Assembly (NCBI GenBank): GCA_013398615.1 | Contig: VZSR01001685.1 | Span: 46,865,550 to 46,929,549 of the forward strand | Reading direction: 5' to 3' | DNA length: 64,000 nucleotides | Origin: Brachypodius melanocephalos | Lineage: Eukaryota > Chordata > Aves > Passeriformes > Pycnonotidae | Part shown: positions 13,241 to 26,229 of the stretch, in pieces | How positions within the stretch are numbered: position 1 is the stretch's first letter | Layout of the letters: each line of letters starts with the position of its first letter | The notes under the pieces: model-generated | What the model was told of the DNA's origin: nothing | Databases searched by the model: none | Seen by the model: the letters and a program-made list of their open reading frames with translations, nothing else | Made by a program: the position numbers and the translations under genes

Positions 13241-14546
13241 TATTGCTTACATTATTAAGTTTAAATGCCCTCCCCACTTGGTGAGGAAGGAAGCTTAGGA
13301 TGGGAAGGGCCACATAAGCAGTTATTTCAGGAGGTATAGGGATGGGAGTACCCAGAGTAGTGAGGAGAATCATGACAAGCAGACAGGGATGATAACCTCT
13401 TACCATGGCTCAATTCTGTCTGGAATACCATGCCTGATCACAACCTGAGACCACACATGAGGAGCTAGAGGTATGAGTTTACCTACCCCACACATCAGTC
13501 ATTGCACCCAGCCACACTGTGCTGCAAGAACAACTCTGAGAAGCCATTATAGCCATGCTGCAGCTGTGGTTTTGCAGGCATGAATTTGTAATTGCAGGCT
13601 CAGCATTCACTCTGAAAGTGGCCTGTTGTATCTAATTTCAAACACTGCCCTGCCAAACAGTCACAAGCGAGGTGACAGCCAGAGCTATGCAGTGAGGTTA
13701 TTGTTAGAGTGGAGAACAAGGGGTGTTGCAAAGAGAAGACCTTGGCAGCCCCAATGCAGGGCTACAGAGGCACACAGGGGCATACAAAGGCTGCAAAATA
13801 TCACACTTGAATAGCCCAGCTTCACTGAGCTGCCACTACACTGGAAGAGGCTTTACAAGCCTCTTTGCCACACTTGCAAGTCAGCACAGAAAGTATGATC
13901 CTCTTTCTGCTATATTTTTCCACTTGTTGCCATGATGAGGAGGAATCTCAGATTTCCACCACCAACTGATTAAAGGAGGGTACAAGGACAGTTTCCACCT
14001 CCTCTGCCTATCAATTAAATAGCACACAGGAATGTGCTGTCAATAAAGATGTTTCTTCCTTTTGACTGGGCTTTCAAGAGGAGGTTCTGAACATAGATTT
14101 CTTACCTGAAAGAAATTAGAAAGTACAGCCACACGTTCCATATGTCACAGAGTACCTGTTTGCATGTGATGGAGGAACAGAAGGGCTATCTATCCCTGCC
14201 TCACTTGAATTTCCAGACACAAGAGCGATAAAGAAGGCCAGATAAAAGGAACCTTCCACCTATTTCATAGCTGGCTGTGAAAAGTGAGCACCATGCTAAT
14301 GGCCAGTATACCTTCAATGGTACAAGGTTCCAGAGATCCCAACTGCTTTTAGAAAGAACCAAGCATGTGATTCAGTAGCTCTGGCAAAATTTCAGGCACA
14401 TAATTTCCATCTGACCCTCCACTATCTTTGTGTCATCAGCTTGATAAGACACTCAGAGCTGTCTTGAACTGTCAAAGAAGAATGTGTGAAAGCCATTTTC
14501 TTCCAGCTTGGATATAAAATATTTTTACAATTAATGATGGCATTTT

Positions 14547-14580
14547 ATAAATAAATAAATAAATAATTAAATAAATATAT
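14547..14580 (+). repeat. (TAAA)n microsatellite
   Basis: A second TAAA tetranucleotide array with one interruption (TAATTAAA), about 400 bases before the LTR at 14963. Same motif as the array at 13197. Confidence 0.9.
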
Positions 14581-14962
14581 GTGCCACCACCCTTTACCTA
14601 GACACATGTGTGTCCTGCTGCCTAGATGGGCCCTTGCTGTCATTAATGGAATTCTGTGCACCCATGAAAGACTTCCTGCACAGATTGAATTCCTTGACAA
14701 GAGCCTAAATGTAACATAAACTCTGTGCAGATGTAGGGCTTGACATTTGTAAAGCTGCCTGAAAGGGCAATGTATCATACTACATAGTCTAATTCTGGTT
14801 GTTCTCTCCATCAGTGACTTTCATTAATGCCACTATGAATATATTCAACTCTTTTACCTAGTTGAACCTGATCAACAGATTTGGGTGTCCATCGCTGAAC
14901 TTAATGGACATTTGTTGTCTTCCAAAATATGCAAGAGATACCCAATTATGGATATGTACACA

Positions 14963-15578
14963 TGTTGTTGAGCTCTAACCCCAGCCATCAACCAAGTAGC
15001 ACACAGCCACACACTTACTCCTACCCCTTCCTCCCACCCCCAGTGAGACAGGGAGGAGTATCTAAGAGAGGTAAAATCCATGGGTTGAGATAAGAATAGT
15101 TAATAAGTGAAATAAAGTTGTCAGTAACTATAATAAAGAAAATGATGATGATGATGATAATAACAATACTAATTGTGAATGAAAGCAAAATGAGAGAGGA
15201 ATAAAATCCAAGAAAGGCAAGTGATGCACAATACAATTGTTCTTTACCCACTGACTGATGTTCAGCCGAACCTCAAGCAGCAATCAACCCCTCCTGACAA
15301 ATTCCCCCCATCTTATACATGGAGCATGACGTTCTAGGGCGTGGAATATCCCTTTGACCAGTTCAGGTCACCTCTGCTGGCCCTGTTCCCTCCTGGCTTC
15401 TGGTGCACCTCCTGCACTGGCAGAGCACAGGACACTGAGCAGTCCTTGGCTCAGGGAAAGCACTGCTTAGCAACGACCAAAACATCAGTGCATTATCAAC
15501 TTTATTCTCATAGAGGACCCAAAACATACCAGCTACTAAGAATAAAATTAACTCTATCCCAGCTGAAACCAGGATACA
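14963..15578 (-). mobile_element. Endogenous retrovirus solo LTR
   Basis: A 616-base avian LTR in reverse orientation. On the minus strand it starts TGTATCCTGGTTTCAGCTGG at 15578 and ends at 14963 with the canonical CA (…AACAACA), giving the TG…CA ends expected of an LTR. Inside it, in minus-strand order, are 'agagttaattttattctt', 'gctaagcagtgcttt', 'aagggatattccac', a TGACGT-like element, a TATA-like box (ATGTATAAGA, 15311-15320), 'caattgtattgtgcatcac' and 'cttatctcaacccatg'. A GAT/ATC trinucleotide stretch near 15144-15163 lies within it. No viral genes flank it, so it is a solo LTR. The flanking bases (ACACA left, TGCCA right) do not form an evident target-site duplication, which suggests age or a rearranged insertion. 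Its TATA box could in principle act as a promoter on the minus strand. Confidence 0.88.
15312..15318 (-). promoter_or_regulatory. TATA-like box inside the LTR
   Basis: Minus-strand TGTATAAG-type motif placed downstream of the TGACGT-like element, in the usual U3 position of an LTR promoter. Activity is not known. The copy is diverged and possibly silenced. Confidence 0.45.
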
Positions 15579-16525
15579 TGCCATGAAATGCAAGCTTGGT
15601 TATTATCAAGGTAACATCTGTAGGTTTTGTGCCCCAGTCCTCTTAAGCTGTGTAAGGCACAACCAAGAATCAGTTCCCACACTGAACAGCTAATGTAATA
15701 TTAATTTTAAATGGACAGATGACACATTCATCAGATACAGAAAGTACCAAGAGACAATTAAACAAATAGTGGTCTGAGGGATAGGAGACCTAGCTCATCA
15801 GCTGTTTAATACTCCCATGATTAACAACCCCCAAAAAAATGTCTTCAGAGGGATAATTGTCCCACCCTACACATGGTGTGTACATCCATAGGTAAGTAAA
15901 GTCATCCATAAGTAAGTCAAACATAGGAGCAATGGTGCTTAATGGCAAGTGTCACCTGCTAAGTCAGAGAAAATCCAGGTGGGCATGGCCAGAGCTTCAA
16001 GAAGAGCTACAGCTGCACAAACAGTTGGCCAGGTGGAGCCTACAGATCCCTTCAGAAGGATTACGCAATCTTGCTGTAAATGTTTTGGAAACACTATTCA
16101 TTCTTTTTTTCTGTTCACTCAGCAGGGATTACAGGCATAGTAACTTCTTCTATCATTTGCACAAGGAGATAAGAGCAAAGAAGGTGTAGGGCAGATCAAG
16201 CATCTCTCCTTTCCCTGTTCTCACACTTCCTCCACTGCAAATTTAAAAGGTGTACAGTACAGCTAATGTGAGTGCCTCTTATCTGGTTAATACGAGGTAG
16301 GAGAATGTTGAACTAGTTTATTGCTTCCTGCAGCTGTACCACCTGAAGCTCTGATCTATCTCATCAAATATCATAAATGGCTGTAAGAATGGACAGACGT
16401 GGCCCTGCCTTGCAGAAAGGCACCTCTAGAGAAGGTAAAACAAACATGGGGGTCTCTATAGTTGGGGGTCTCCATAGATGGAGTCATTTTGCTGCCACCT
16501 TTCAGAGGTCACAAGATCAAACATC

Positions 16526-17136
16526 CAACAAGGACAGTGGGCTCATATCCTGGGTTTCATCAGCAGAAGTGTGCTCAGCAGCTTGAGGGAGGTATTTCTT
16601 CCCCCTGCTTTGCACTTGTGAGACCCCCTCTGGAGTACTGTGGCCATCTCTGGGGCCTCCAGGGTAAGAAGAACATGGAGCAGTTGGAGTGAACCCAGAG
16701 GAGGCCACACAGGTGAGCAGAGCCCTGGAACTCCTCTCCTGAAGAGCCTGGGAGAGCTGGGGCTGTTCGGCTGGAGGAGAGAAGGCTGATTCCCTGTAGG
16801 GAATCCCCACTGTGGCCTTCCAGTACCTAAAGGGGGCTGCAAGAGAACTGGAGACAATGTGTAATGATAAGGTAAGGAGAAAAGGCTTCACACTGAAAGA
16901 GAGGAGATTTAGATTAGATATAAGGAAGAAATTTCCTCCTGTGAGGGTGGTGGGGTATAGGAACAGGCTGCCCAGAGAGGCTGGGGATGCTTCATCCCAG
17001 GAAATGTTCAAGGACATGTTGGATGAGGCTTTGAGCAACTTGGTCTAGTGGAAGATGTCTCTGCCCATGTTAGGGAAGGTGGAATGAGATGATCTTTAAG
17101 GTCCTTTACAATCCAAACCATTCTACGATTCTATGA
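16526..17136 (+). mobile_element. CR1 LINE 3' portion, longest copy in window
   Basis: About 610 bases of a plus-strand CR1 element. In order it holds 'catcagcagaagtgtgctca', 'gagaccccctctggagtact', 'cagaggaggcca', 'gagaaggctgattccctg', 'ccttccagtacctaaagggg', 'tttagattagatataaggaa', 'gaacaggctgcccagagagg', 'agatgatctttaaggtcctt' and the terminal 'ttctacgattctatgac'. It covers the end of ORF2 plus the 3' untranslated tail. The 5' truncation is normal for CR1. Sequence before about 16526 (from 16440) may be a worn continuation but is not clear. Confidence 0.95.
16540..17048 (+). pseudogene. CR1 ORF2 (endonuclease/reverse transcriptase) C-terminal remnant, broken
   Basis: This is the degraded C-terminal end of the CR1 ORF2 polyprotein, which in live elements carries the endonuclease and reverse transcriptase used for target-primed retrotransposition. 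In one frame (to 16692) it reads the conserved 'RPPLEYCGHLWG' and then stops at a TGA after 'KKNMEQLE'. In a different frame, from 16812, it resumes with 'AFQYLKGA' and 'RFRLDIRKKF', then ends 'LSNLV' at a TAG (17046-17048), the normal ORF2 terminus. The premature stop and the frame change show that it is dead. The reverse-transcriptase catalytic core lies upstream in intact elements and is absent here. Confidence 0.85.
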
Positions 17137-20100
17137 CATAAGCAGACTCCTCATTACAAAAAGGTTTTAGTGAGTTTGGCCTATATATCACCAACCAAAG
17201 TAGGGAAGATTTTCACATTTATTCAAGAAAATTTTTGTAGAAACACACATCAAGCCTTTGAGTGTCCTGATAAATATTTAATTCTTCTTAGTTGCATAGA
17301 GCAAAGAAGAGACCTGCAATGTACATTCGGACCCTAATTTTACCTTTCAATCACCTAATTAAGCAATTCTTAAATTCACTACATAATCAAGGAAGAGACG
17401 GGTTCTAGAGGGAGATGGTGCTAACCAAAGTTTCCCACTTGGCCTCGTGCCCTGATGTAATTTGATTAAACCAACATCTTCCCTAGTCTCTGAGATGTGA
17501 GGGGCCTTTACCTGGGAGAAGGTGACCGTTCATCTCAAATTTCCAATTTGTGAGAGTGTCAATTCTAGTAAAGGCCACTGCAACCCATGATGTTACATGC
17601 AATACAAGCGTAAATTATTATAAATGCAAAGTGTAGTTAGTTGTCTAATTGATTATTGGAAAACCTCTAAACCTTCCAGAGTGACGATAAACAGCGTATG
17701 GTGAACAGCATTTTCAAAAGACCCAGCTATATTTTCCTGAACAGCACTTTGCACAATATTTGGTTGATACCCTCCCCCATCCCCAGAGGCTCGTCTTTGG
17801 TGGTGTTGAGGAACCCAGAGTGTATCAACCGCTGACAATATTTACTGAGAGTCTGGTAGCAATCGAGCAATCTATATGTCTGATTCTTGTTATTAAATAT
17901 TCCAAACTTTTTATTGAGATTATTAGAACTTATTTAATGGCTCATTGAACTTAGAAACCATGCAATTTTCCTATTAGCCATTTCCATCTAAATATTTATG
18001 ATACCAGTTCATAAGAGAAATAATAAAAGGCACAAAAAACGAGGAAGAGGGTGGGATTTCCTCTGATGCCTGGGAGCAAGATCTCTCCATAACTCCAGCA
18101 TAAACCAGTGGTGCAACTTAAAGGAAGCTAACTGAGAGACACAAAGCAAATCTGATGATGATGAAAGGAGAACGTGGTCATGTCTTTAAGGGAGTCTGCA
18201 TAAATTTGGATACAAGGCTCTTTTCCATGATTAAAGAGAATATTTGTAATTACTCATTTCATTTCTTTTGGGTGTGGTAAGGAGTTTTCCAGTCGAATCA
18301 CTGCCGGTATAAACTAATGGATCTATTTCAAACTAGAATATAAGTCAAAATTCCAACACCTTTTCCGACAGCATAGTAAAAACACAGCTGTAGCAGAGGA
18401 AAAAATCATTATGATTTCTTCTTTGGATGGAGTATCGATGCAATTTTGAGAAGGATATAAGTTGTGATAGCTTGGGAACAGATCAATGCAACCCGTATCT
18501 TCAGATCCTCTAAACCTCTTGTATTTCTACATACTCTGGGGTCTGAGTTATCTACCAGCAGAGAAGAATCAAAGAAGACAGGACTGTTCTTTTTATCTAA
18601 CTATCAGAAAGGACAATCCTACTGCCAGAATTCTTCAATCCAGGTTGTTCAAATGTAATTCTGTACTAGTCAGAAAGCACAAGCAAAGTCTGTGCAGGAC
18701 AGAACCCACAGAAGAAAGCGAGGAAGACACAGGCAGTCAGGGCAGACACCACCATCGTGCTTCTGCTCTGTGCTTTCTGTGCCATGAAAACAGACACGTT
18801 CGAGTCCAGTTGCAACAATGTGGCACTGAGCCTGAGTTAGATGCCTTGTCACTACAGAGGAATTTTTGGCCCAGGCTAATACTACGATGCGCAGCTTCTA
18901 GACAGGATCTGGCTTGCATCCAGCTGGCTTGCAGTACTGGGAAAAAGGACATGAAAACTTTCTGACCCATCCACAAAGAAGCACTGACGTTCAAGGGCAT
19001 AATCTTCAAAATTGCTGCCTCATTGTACCTCTAGTTTTCAGCTTAAGGTTGTGTAGGCTTCTAATGTTCTGCTTGAGGGCTCTGTAGGAGTGTTGCATAA
19101 TACTGAGAAGAGCAAAACTTGGCACATAGCTGACTCCTAAACCTGATCAGGAACGTCAATAGCCAGCTGGTTTTCATTTTGGAAGAGAGAGAAGGTGATA
19201 GTGTGCACAGCCTACCACTATTAGAAAGGTGAATCAACAACAAATAAAAATAATGTGAGTTTCATGGTTCTCTTGTCTTTTTTTATCTTCAAGGATAAAA
19301 GGCTTGAGCAGAATAGAGAGCAATTCCACCCAGACTGCTGTGAAAGCTGATGTGCGACTGGTTTTGTGCAATATACATAAGTACGACTGGGAATCTAAAT
19401 ATAGGAGTGACAAATCACTGGGCCTGGGAATTCTCCACTGATGTAGCCATTGTGATGCTGAAGAAGAGCATGGCTCCAGCTAAATTAGGTCATGAGATAT
19501 TAGCACCTTTCTCTTTATGTTCCTTTTTCATAAGGAAATAAAATAACACAGGACCCACAGATAATAAGATTATAAAGCCAGTAATTCGAAACACAAATAA
19601 TGGAAGAACTGAAGTCACATAAGTGCCTCCTCATACCATCCACACACATATATTAAGAGACACTCCTTTTCCAGGAAGCTTAATCCCCAAAATTATTTCT
19701 GAGGAATCCTGTCATGGCAATGCAAGAAATAAAAAAAGTATCCAACTGTCTTCTCCTCCCTTCTGATGGAATCTGCTGTTCCCACTGGAAAATGCACCTG
19801 TTTACATGTAAAACATGGCAGCCAGGGAGCTGTTTTCAGCCACAATGCCAAGTCTTGCAGAGAAATGGCAGGATATGAGCACTCATTTACTGCTGCTAAT
19901 GCAGCTCACTCAGCTGGGGAGGTGTAGAGGTGTCTGGTGGCAGTCAGCAGGATGAGTGACTCCGGGGTACACAGTGACGCGTGTGCACTTGCCTGAGCGC
20001 CCCAAGTGAGTAAGATTCTGGGCATGAGGAAGCCTGATCTTTTCAGAGAGGAGCCTCAGGCAGGGGAAGGTGGACTAGCAAACTAAGGTACAGTGTGTTC

Positions 20101-21033
20101 CCTGACCTACACTCTGCATTAATATTGCCAGCTAAAGAATATCAGCAATTAGCTGCCTAAAAGCTCCAAAATTATTTGCTGCACACATGCAGCACTGGAA
20201 GAAAGAAGCCCATCCCACTTTCCCACTTGGCATCAGCTCTCTGATATCACAGGATGGCACTCTGGTACCCCAGCTGAGCCAGAGCCACCCTAGTTATTCT
20301 CCCTGTGGGCAAGTGTCCCAGAGTCTGCATGGTGGGAGGGTTGGGGCTTCAAGCTTGAGGGTGGAACCTGGTCTGTGCTCAAAAGGAAGTGAAAAGATTC
20401 TGCACTGGCTGGTCTTTCAGAAGAAAGACTGCAATGTCAGAAAACAAAGTGTCTGTCTGTGGAAGAAGTTCTCCTCTTTTACACCCAAAATTCTCAATTC
20501 CATATTCAGGATGACATCACATTAACTAACTCAGGATAGGGCCTGTTTCTGTAAGACTCCCCTCTGCCCATCATGCATTGCCTAATTGCCCTTTTCCTCA
20601 ATCAACTCAATAATGAAGAATTTTCCGTCATCTGCTTTCTTTTTAAAATACAGCAAAGCTGAAGCAAGAACTTTATCTTTCCTTTTTTGTCTATGACAAA
20701 TGACAAACTTGAGTGATAAGCCATAGTATAGATGAAAGCAGGGTATCATAAGCAGCATACTGATTAACTATTGGTTTGCAGGCTATCCCTTTATCAGATA
20801 GTAAATTAGATATAAAGTCATTTAGTTGAAAGATAATAAGATTTATGCAACTAATAAGAAAGTCTTGTAAGGAATATTGCTGACTTCATTGTCTGTGTTA
20901 AGTCAATATCTACTTGTTAAGCCCCTGACCCTCCTCTGGGTCTCCTTCTGTAACCTGGGAAGAATGACTGGACTTTAAAGTACCTCCTCCTCTCCAGTAC
21001 ATTTTGAAAATAGAGGAAGTTAACATAACAAAA

Positions 21034-21112
21034 CACAAGAACATAAGAACAGCTACATTAGGTCAGACCAGAAGTCTGTGGAGTCCTAGAACAAGTTCCT
21101 GGCAGGGGCTAA
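21034..21112 (-). mobile_element. Ancient CR1-type LINE 3' relic
   Basis: On the plus strand the block 'aagaacataagaacagctac' followed by 'ttaggtcagaccagaagtct' matches the reverse of an old CR1 tail ('…ggtctgacccagtatggc…gttcttatgttc') that is abundant in turtles and crocodilians and survives as diverged copies in birds. The terminal 'acataagaac' repeat differs from the ATTCTATG tails of the younger copies here, so it belongs to a separate and older lineage. Similarity fades after about 21112. Confidence 0.75.
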
Positions 21113-24100
21113 GAACAGGTAGAAGAAAAAAGAGAGGACAAATGGAATATGGAATGCCTTCCTAGAGCAACCCTGCAGCCTGGAGATTTTTACCTCAGGA
21201 ATTTCCAGACTGAAAACAATGACATATTGTTCAGAACTGGCCTGCTGCAGCACTTCTGGTCCTCATCTTTTTGTTATGGCGGCACTGCCCTGCCATGCTC
21301 CAGACCACCTCTGCTCAGTCTTGGATGTACATATCACAAGATAACAGAAAACTGAGCACCTAGCCAGATGAGAGATTAGAGATGAGAAGGTAACCAGGAT
21401 CACCTGGAGACCTGGAAGCAGAACATCTCCTGATCCATGACAGCATAGTCCTTCCCAGCACCTCACCCTCTCCATGCTTTTGCAGGAGCTGCTCAGCAAA
21501 CACACATGCTCATTTTCTCTTCTAAAGCCTCCCTGGTACTTGACACCTTCAAGACAAACACAATAAATCTCTACTGACAGATACAGTGAGCAGTGCTTAC
21601 TCCTTGTACAGTTCCACTGAAATCTAGGCAAAGCATTACCAACATTGATGGAATTTCCCTTTCTGCTTGCTGAGTGCAGGAACAGTCAGAGACCAGCTTT
21701 GCTACAAGAGGTTGACTTCTTGACACCTAACTTCTGCTGCTTTCTAAGGATAGAAAGAGAAGAGGAAAACACATCTGCCACAAGAAAGGAAAGACACAAT
21801 TTGCAGCACTCTTGTACGAACACCAGTGCCATAGCAGAAAAACAGGGGACAGCAGGAGATACGAGATACAAAAACCCTCCAAATACCACATTCCATGACA
21901 TACACCTCCACTGGGTTGTATGTGTTTGTTGTACGTATTTGTGTCAAAATTCAAACAGTGGCCACAGCTTAATCCATTCCGTTTTTTCCCCTATCACAGA
22001 TTGATATTCAAGCCATGGTTGTTCTATCCCTTTTCCCTCTCTGACAGCTTTGGAAACTGCCAGAGTTTGCATTGTGCCACAGTAGCGTTCCTTAGTGGGT
22101 CGGAGCAAACAGCACTCTGATTTCAAAAATGGTTAGGCATTCAAATGAGATAGAGACTTTGAGAGTTTGGGGGCTATACATTACAACTGGAAATTAAAAT
22201 TAACTTCTCTACCTCTTTTCCAGTTCTTCCTCCTGATGTAAGACTTTTCCAGATATTTTAGGGTCAAACAGATTGGAAGTAAAATGGCCAGTGTCATTTC
22301 TACTATTTTCATCTTTCCTTTTTGCTTCTTTTCTAGGATATGCTGTATAGACTACTACCACTACTACTACTAATAACATAATTTTATAGCATAACATGGC
22401 ATCATACAAGACAAAACTCTGAAAATCACAGGAAGCATAAATACACAGCAGTGATAGTCATTGCACGATGTTTCAGTGTACAGCAGAGAGCACTGTTTGT
22501 ATCTCTGCTAGATTCAGTTTCCTTGATGCCGTTGAGGAGTTTGCTTAATAGTACCAGTTAAGACCCCAGCCTTCAAAATCACTGTTTTCATTTGCAGAAG
22601 AAGGAGAACAGGAGGAAGATCAGCATGGAGCTTAGGTTAGAGGCATGCATATAAGTTCTCTGGGATGCAATTTTTAGAGGTGTCAAAACTGCTGGATAGA
22701 TAAAGGAACTTAAAGGAACAATACAGACATCTGCAAGTGAGTGCCATCTTTTCGGTTGACAAGCACCGGAATGAAGAAGGAATAAAGGAAAGCAAAATAG
22801 AAGAGGACTTTCACCCATGTTTTCCTACCTTTTCAGAAAACAGACCATGTGAGAAAAAATTGTCACGCACAGGAGACAGCTTCTCTCTCTGAGCAGGCTG
22901 GCTGTGGTGATTTGAGCGGTGGTGCCACTCGCCTGAGTGCACAAGTCTGCCCAGAGCCCTCTCACAGCGGTCCTTGCTGGTAAATCAGGACCTTGCAGCA
23001 CATTCTGCACTCTGGGATGTCATTATGTTACTACTAACACTTATTTGTATTGGGGCAGGTTCCCAAAGGTCTGCCTTTCCAGGTCAAGGGCCTTATTGTG
23101 TTTGGCACAGTAGAGAGAGAAAATCTATTCCTGAAGAGCTGACACTTTAAACAGAAAGTACAAGCAGCAGTGAGAAACCAAACTGAAATTCAGGAGATAT
23201 TTCATTTCTTCATCAAATCGTTTGACTGTGAGAAAAACAAAACTGAAAAAAAAAAAAGTGCTCAAAGATATACTATAAAAAATTTAATTCATAATTAAAT
23301 GTTTGTATTTCAGCTATCCTTAGATGTGGGTCTTTCAGCAAGCACTGAAAACAGGAGTCTACTTTAAAAACAAATCTGTTAATACCTGAAGGCTGTAATC
23401 TATCCTAATGCAATCACCTAAATTAGTAACATTTTTTGTTTCATTGTGTTGGTTTATATCCATTTTTTGGAGCTAAATTGGCCATGAATGATGAAGATAT
23501 TTTAATTTGATTTCATACCAGGGGTAAGTGGGCCAACAAGGCATCAGTCTGTTTGTCATCGTACACAGCACTGCAAAAACAAAATAATAGGAGGGTACTG
23601 GATTTTTTAATCTTGAGAAAATGCTGGTCTGAGAAGTGCATGTCTGTGTCAATCCTGGAGCTCAAGAAAGGCTTGGGTCTAGTGTGACATTTCATGTGCA
23701 CCACTAATACAAGCTCCTTACTACTCACTGGATAAAATCTGTTCAAATGCAGCAACTTCACAAATGTTTTTATTAAAGCTCAGGCATAGACAGATTCAAA
23801 GGTTAATTCTGTCCTCCAGGCACAGGGGGACAGCGAATAGCATCATCTAATCATGCTGCAATTCCCAGGGATCAGGCAGTTCAGCTCCTTCAGAAAACGT
23901 AGCATCTCTACTGAAAATTCAGAGATGCTTAAAGGGACACACTTAAAAGTGTAGAGTGCAGTACTGAAATATTACTTGGTTGAGCTCGAATAGAGCTGCA
24001 TTACTTCCACTTCTTCCCTTTCTTTAAAATTTCCTCACCAGAGAGATCCCTAACTTGTGGCATCCATGCCATGAAGATAACCAGAGTGAACAAAAGTCTA

Positions 24101-26188
24101 CCATGGTAATAAGAGACTTAGCTGGAATGTATCTACAGAACCAAACCCATCTTTTCCATTTTTAAGATTTGCAATGTGTCACTGACATGCTAAGAGCCAA
24201 CATCTCAGATTTTCAATGAGATACTGAGGAAAGGCTTCATTGTTTGTCCTTCTTTGTCTAAAAACCAAAATGCATCCAGTGGCCCTGAATATGATTCTTT
24301 TGTCTTTCACTAGCAAACACAACTGCCGTGGTACAGTTTCCCAAAGCCACTTCTCTCCTCCCATAGAAATCACCACCTGCTTTGCCAAGTTCACTCCACG
24401 AGGGTGACCTCAGCTCTGTGATTTTTTCATCAGCCAACACCAGCAAGCAAGGAGACTTGCACCCCATGAGTCCCATCCAGCATTTTACTTTCCATACATT
24501 TTTTGCCCATACATCCCATCCATCAGAAAAGACCCTTCACAGCAGGTGGTGGTGAGTGCCAAGTCATTCACCAGGCACCCTCTGCACCAGTCTGTTTCAG
24601 AAAAGAGAAGGCTGAACACTAAGAGCACTGCATTTTAAAGCCAGATGCCTCACATATGACTTCTGAATAGGTGAGTTGGTTCTCAGGGTTTCTGTGTACC
24701 AATTTCCCATGAGCAGGTAGTATCTTTGCAGGATATAATTCATGGAGTAGATGTCCCAGATAACACGTGGTCCTCAGTAAGCAACAAAGACAAAGGAGCA
24801 TAAAACACAAATTTCTTAGCAAACTTGTTGAGCTCCTTGTTGTAAACATGCTTCTTTAAAACTCAGTTTCTGTTTTATTCTTTTCTTTGAGGTGAAGTCT
24901 GGATTTATTTTTAATTCTTTTCTTTCTAGCAAAATTTTGTAATTTTATAAGCTCTCATTTTGCTGGATGTAGTATGAGTTTGAGTGGTTTTGCCTTCCTT
25001 TCCAGTCAGGGATTACAGCAGAGTTAAACTAAAGACTAAATTTAGCGAATTCTCTCCATTAACATTCCAGACATGATTTCAAATAAGAGAGAAAATTATG
25101 TAACTGTTGGTAAGAAAAATTTAATTTATGTTATTGGAATTACATTTTTTTGTTGAAGAATCAAACATAGCCTGAGGAGAAACTTGTATTTACCCCTGGG
25201 AATATCAAAATGCAGACCTCTGTCTGATTCTACAGTGCCACAATGCTTCCAATATATTAAAGTAATATAAATAAATTAAATATAATTTTGAGTAAGAATA
25301 TGCTAGATGCTATGAGAGGAACTTTTGAGGTCTCCATATCTTCAAGCACTGCTAAATCCACTAAAGGATGTGGAATTACCAAGGACGGATAATGATACTT
25401 CCCTCTTCAGTAAATGGTGTTGAGATCTTGTGATGAAAAGCACTAGATAAGTGAGGTACTATCTGTGCCACCAGTCAAATCAGACAGCCTTGTGCACAAT
25501 CTGTTTATTTTTATAGTGAAGTATATTATACTGTCAAAAGGACACTTCATCATCTATAATAAATATTCATCTACATGTATCATGCACTTGAGCTGCATGA
25601 AAGTTGAATTCAAAGGACAGAAATGTATGAGAAACTCGTGAGATAAATGTCACCTTTCAGTGCTGTTCTTGTGGATAAATTGCAGGTGGATATAAACAAA
25701 GTCAATTATTTCATACAAGTGTTCCTTGACTCAACATAAGTGTTCCTTATGCCTAGAATAAAATCCTAAACCTCATCATTTACCTTTTGTCAGAGAATGG
25801 AGAGAAGAAACAGTTATGAAGTTCCACTAACTGAGGATGATTATGTACAGTAACACACAAACATTATCAGATATATTTTCCCACAAACAAAGGTCACATG
25901 CTATGGTGTTGAACAAATCCTCACTGGTGCTTACTAAACAATTCCATTAACTACTAAAGAAATATTTTTATTAACACTAGCAGACAAGGTAGCATGTAAA
26001 TTGAATTTCCACATGCAGTTATCACACAGCAATGACTCTGGAGCATAGCAAAATATCATTTCCATGACCTCAGTCACACAAGGGAAAGCAAATTAAATGT
26101 AATCTTTGACTTTGCTGCACATTGAGTTTGGATTTGCTACTTTTTAATATATGGACATATGTTCTAATTAATTTACTGTTATCCTTAA

Positions 26189-26229
26189 TTTTCTTAGGAA
26201 AATAAAATATTTTCTTAGGAAATAAAATA
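26189..26229 (+). repeat. Two-copy tandem duplication, about 20 bp
   Basis: A TTTTCTTAGGAAATAAAATA unit occurs twice back to back; the first copy has one extra A. Local slippage duplication in AT-rich DNA, with no gene context. Confidence 0.85.

Larger units (their letters stand above)
8251..14962. other. Unique non-coding DNA with few repeats
   Basis: Contains only the CR1 tail at 10889 and the two TAAA arrays as recognised features. The 9780-9960 segment reads like a conserved AT-rich element. No open frame here exceeds 130 codons outside CR1 and none resembles a known protein. Confidence 0.55.

Noticed and set aside
15021..15251. Ile-rich minus-strand frame resembling a transmembrane peptide
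   Set aside because: It lies inside the LTR and the Ile run is a translation of the GAT/ATC trinucleotide stretch.
16517..17038. 173-codon minus-strand open frame
   Set aside because: It is antisense to the CR1 ORF2 remnant; its length reflects the composition of the retroelement.
22340..22380. (ACT)n trinucleotide array
   Set aside because: Only a few units with interruptions, too short to be listed as a separate feature.
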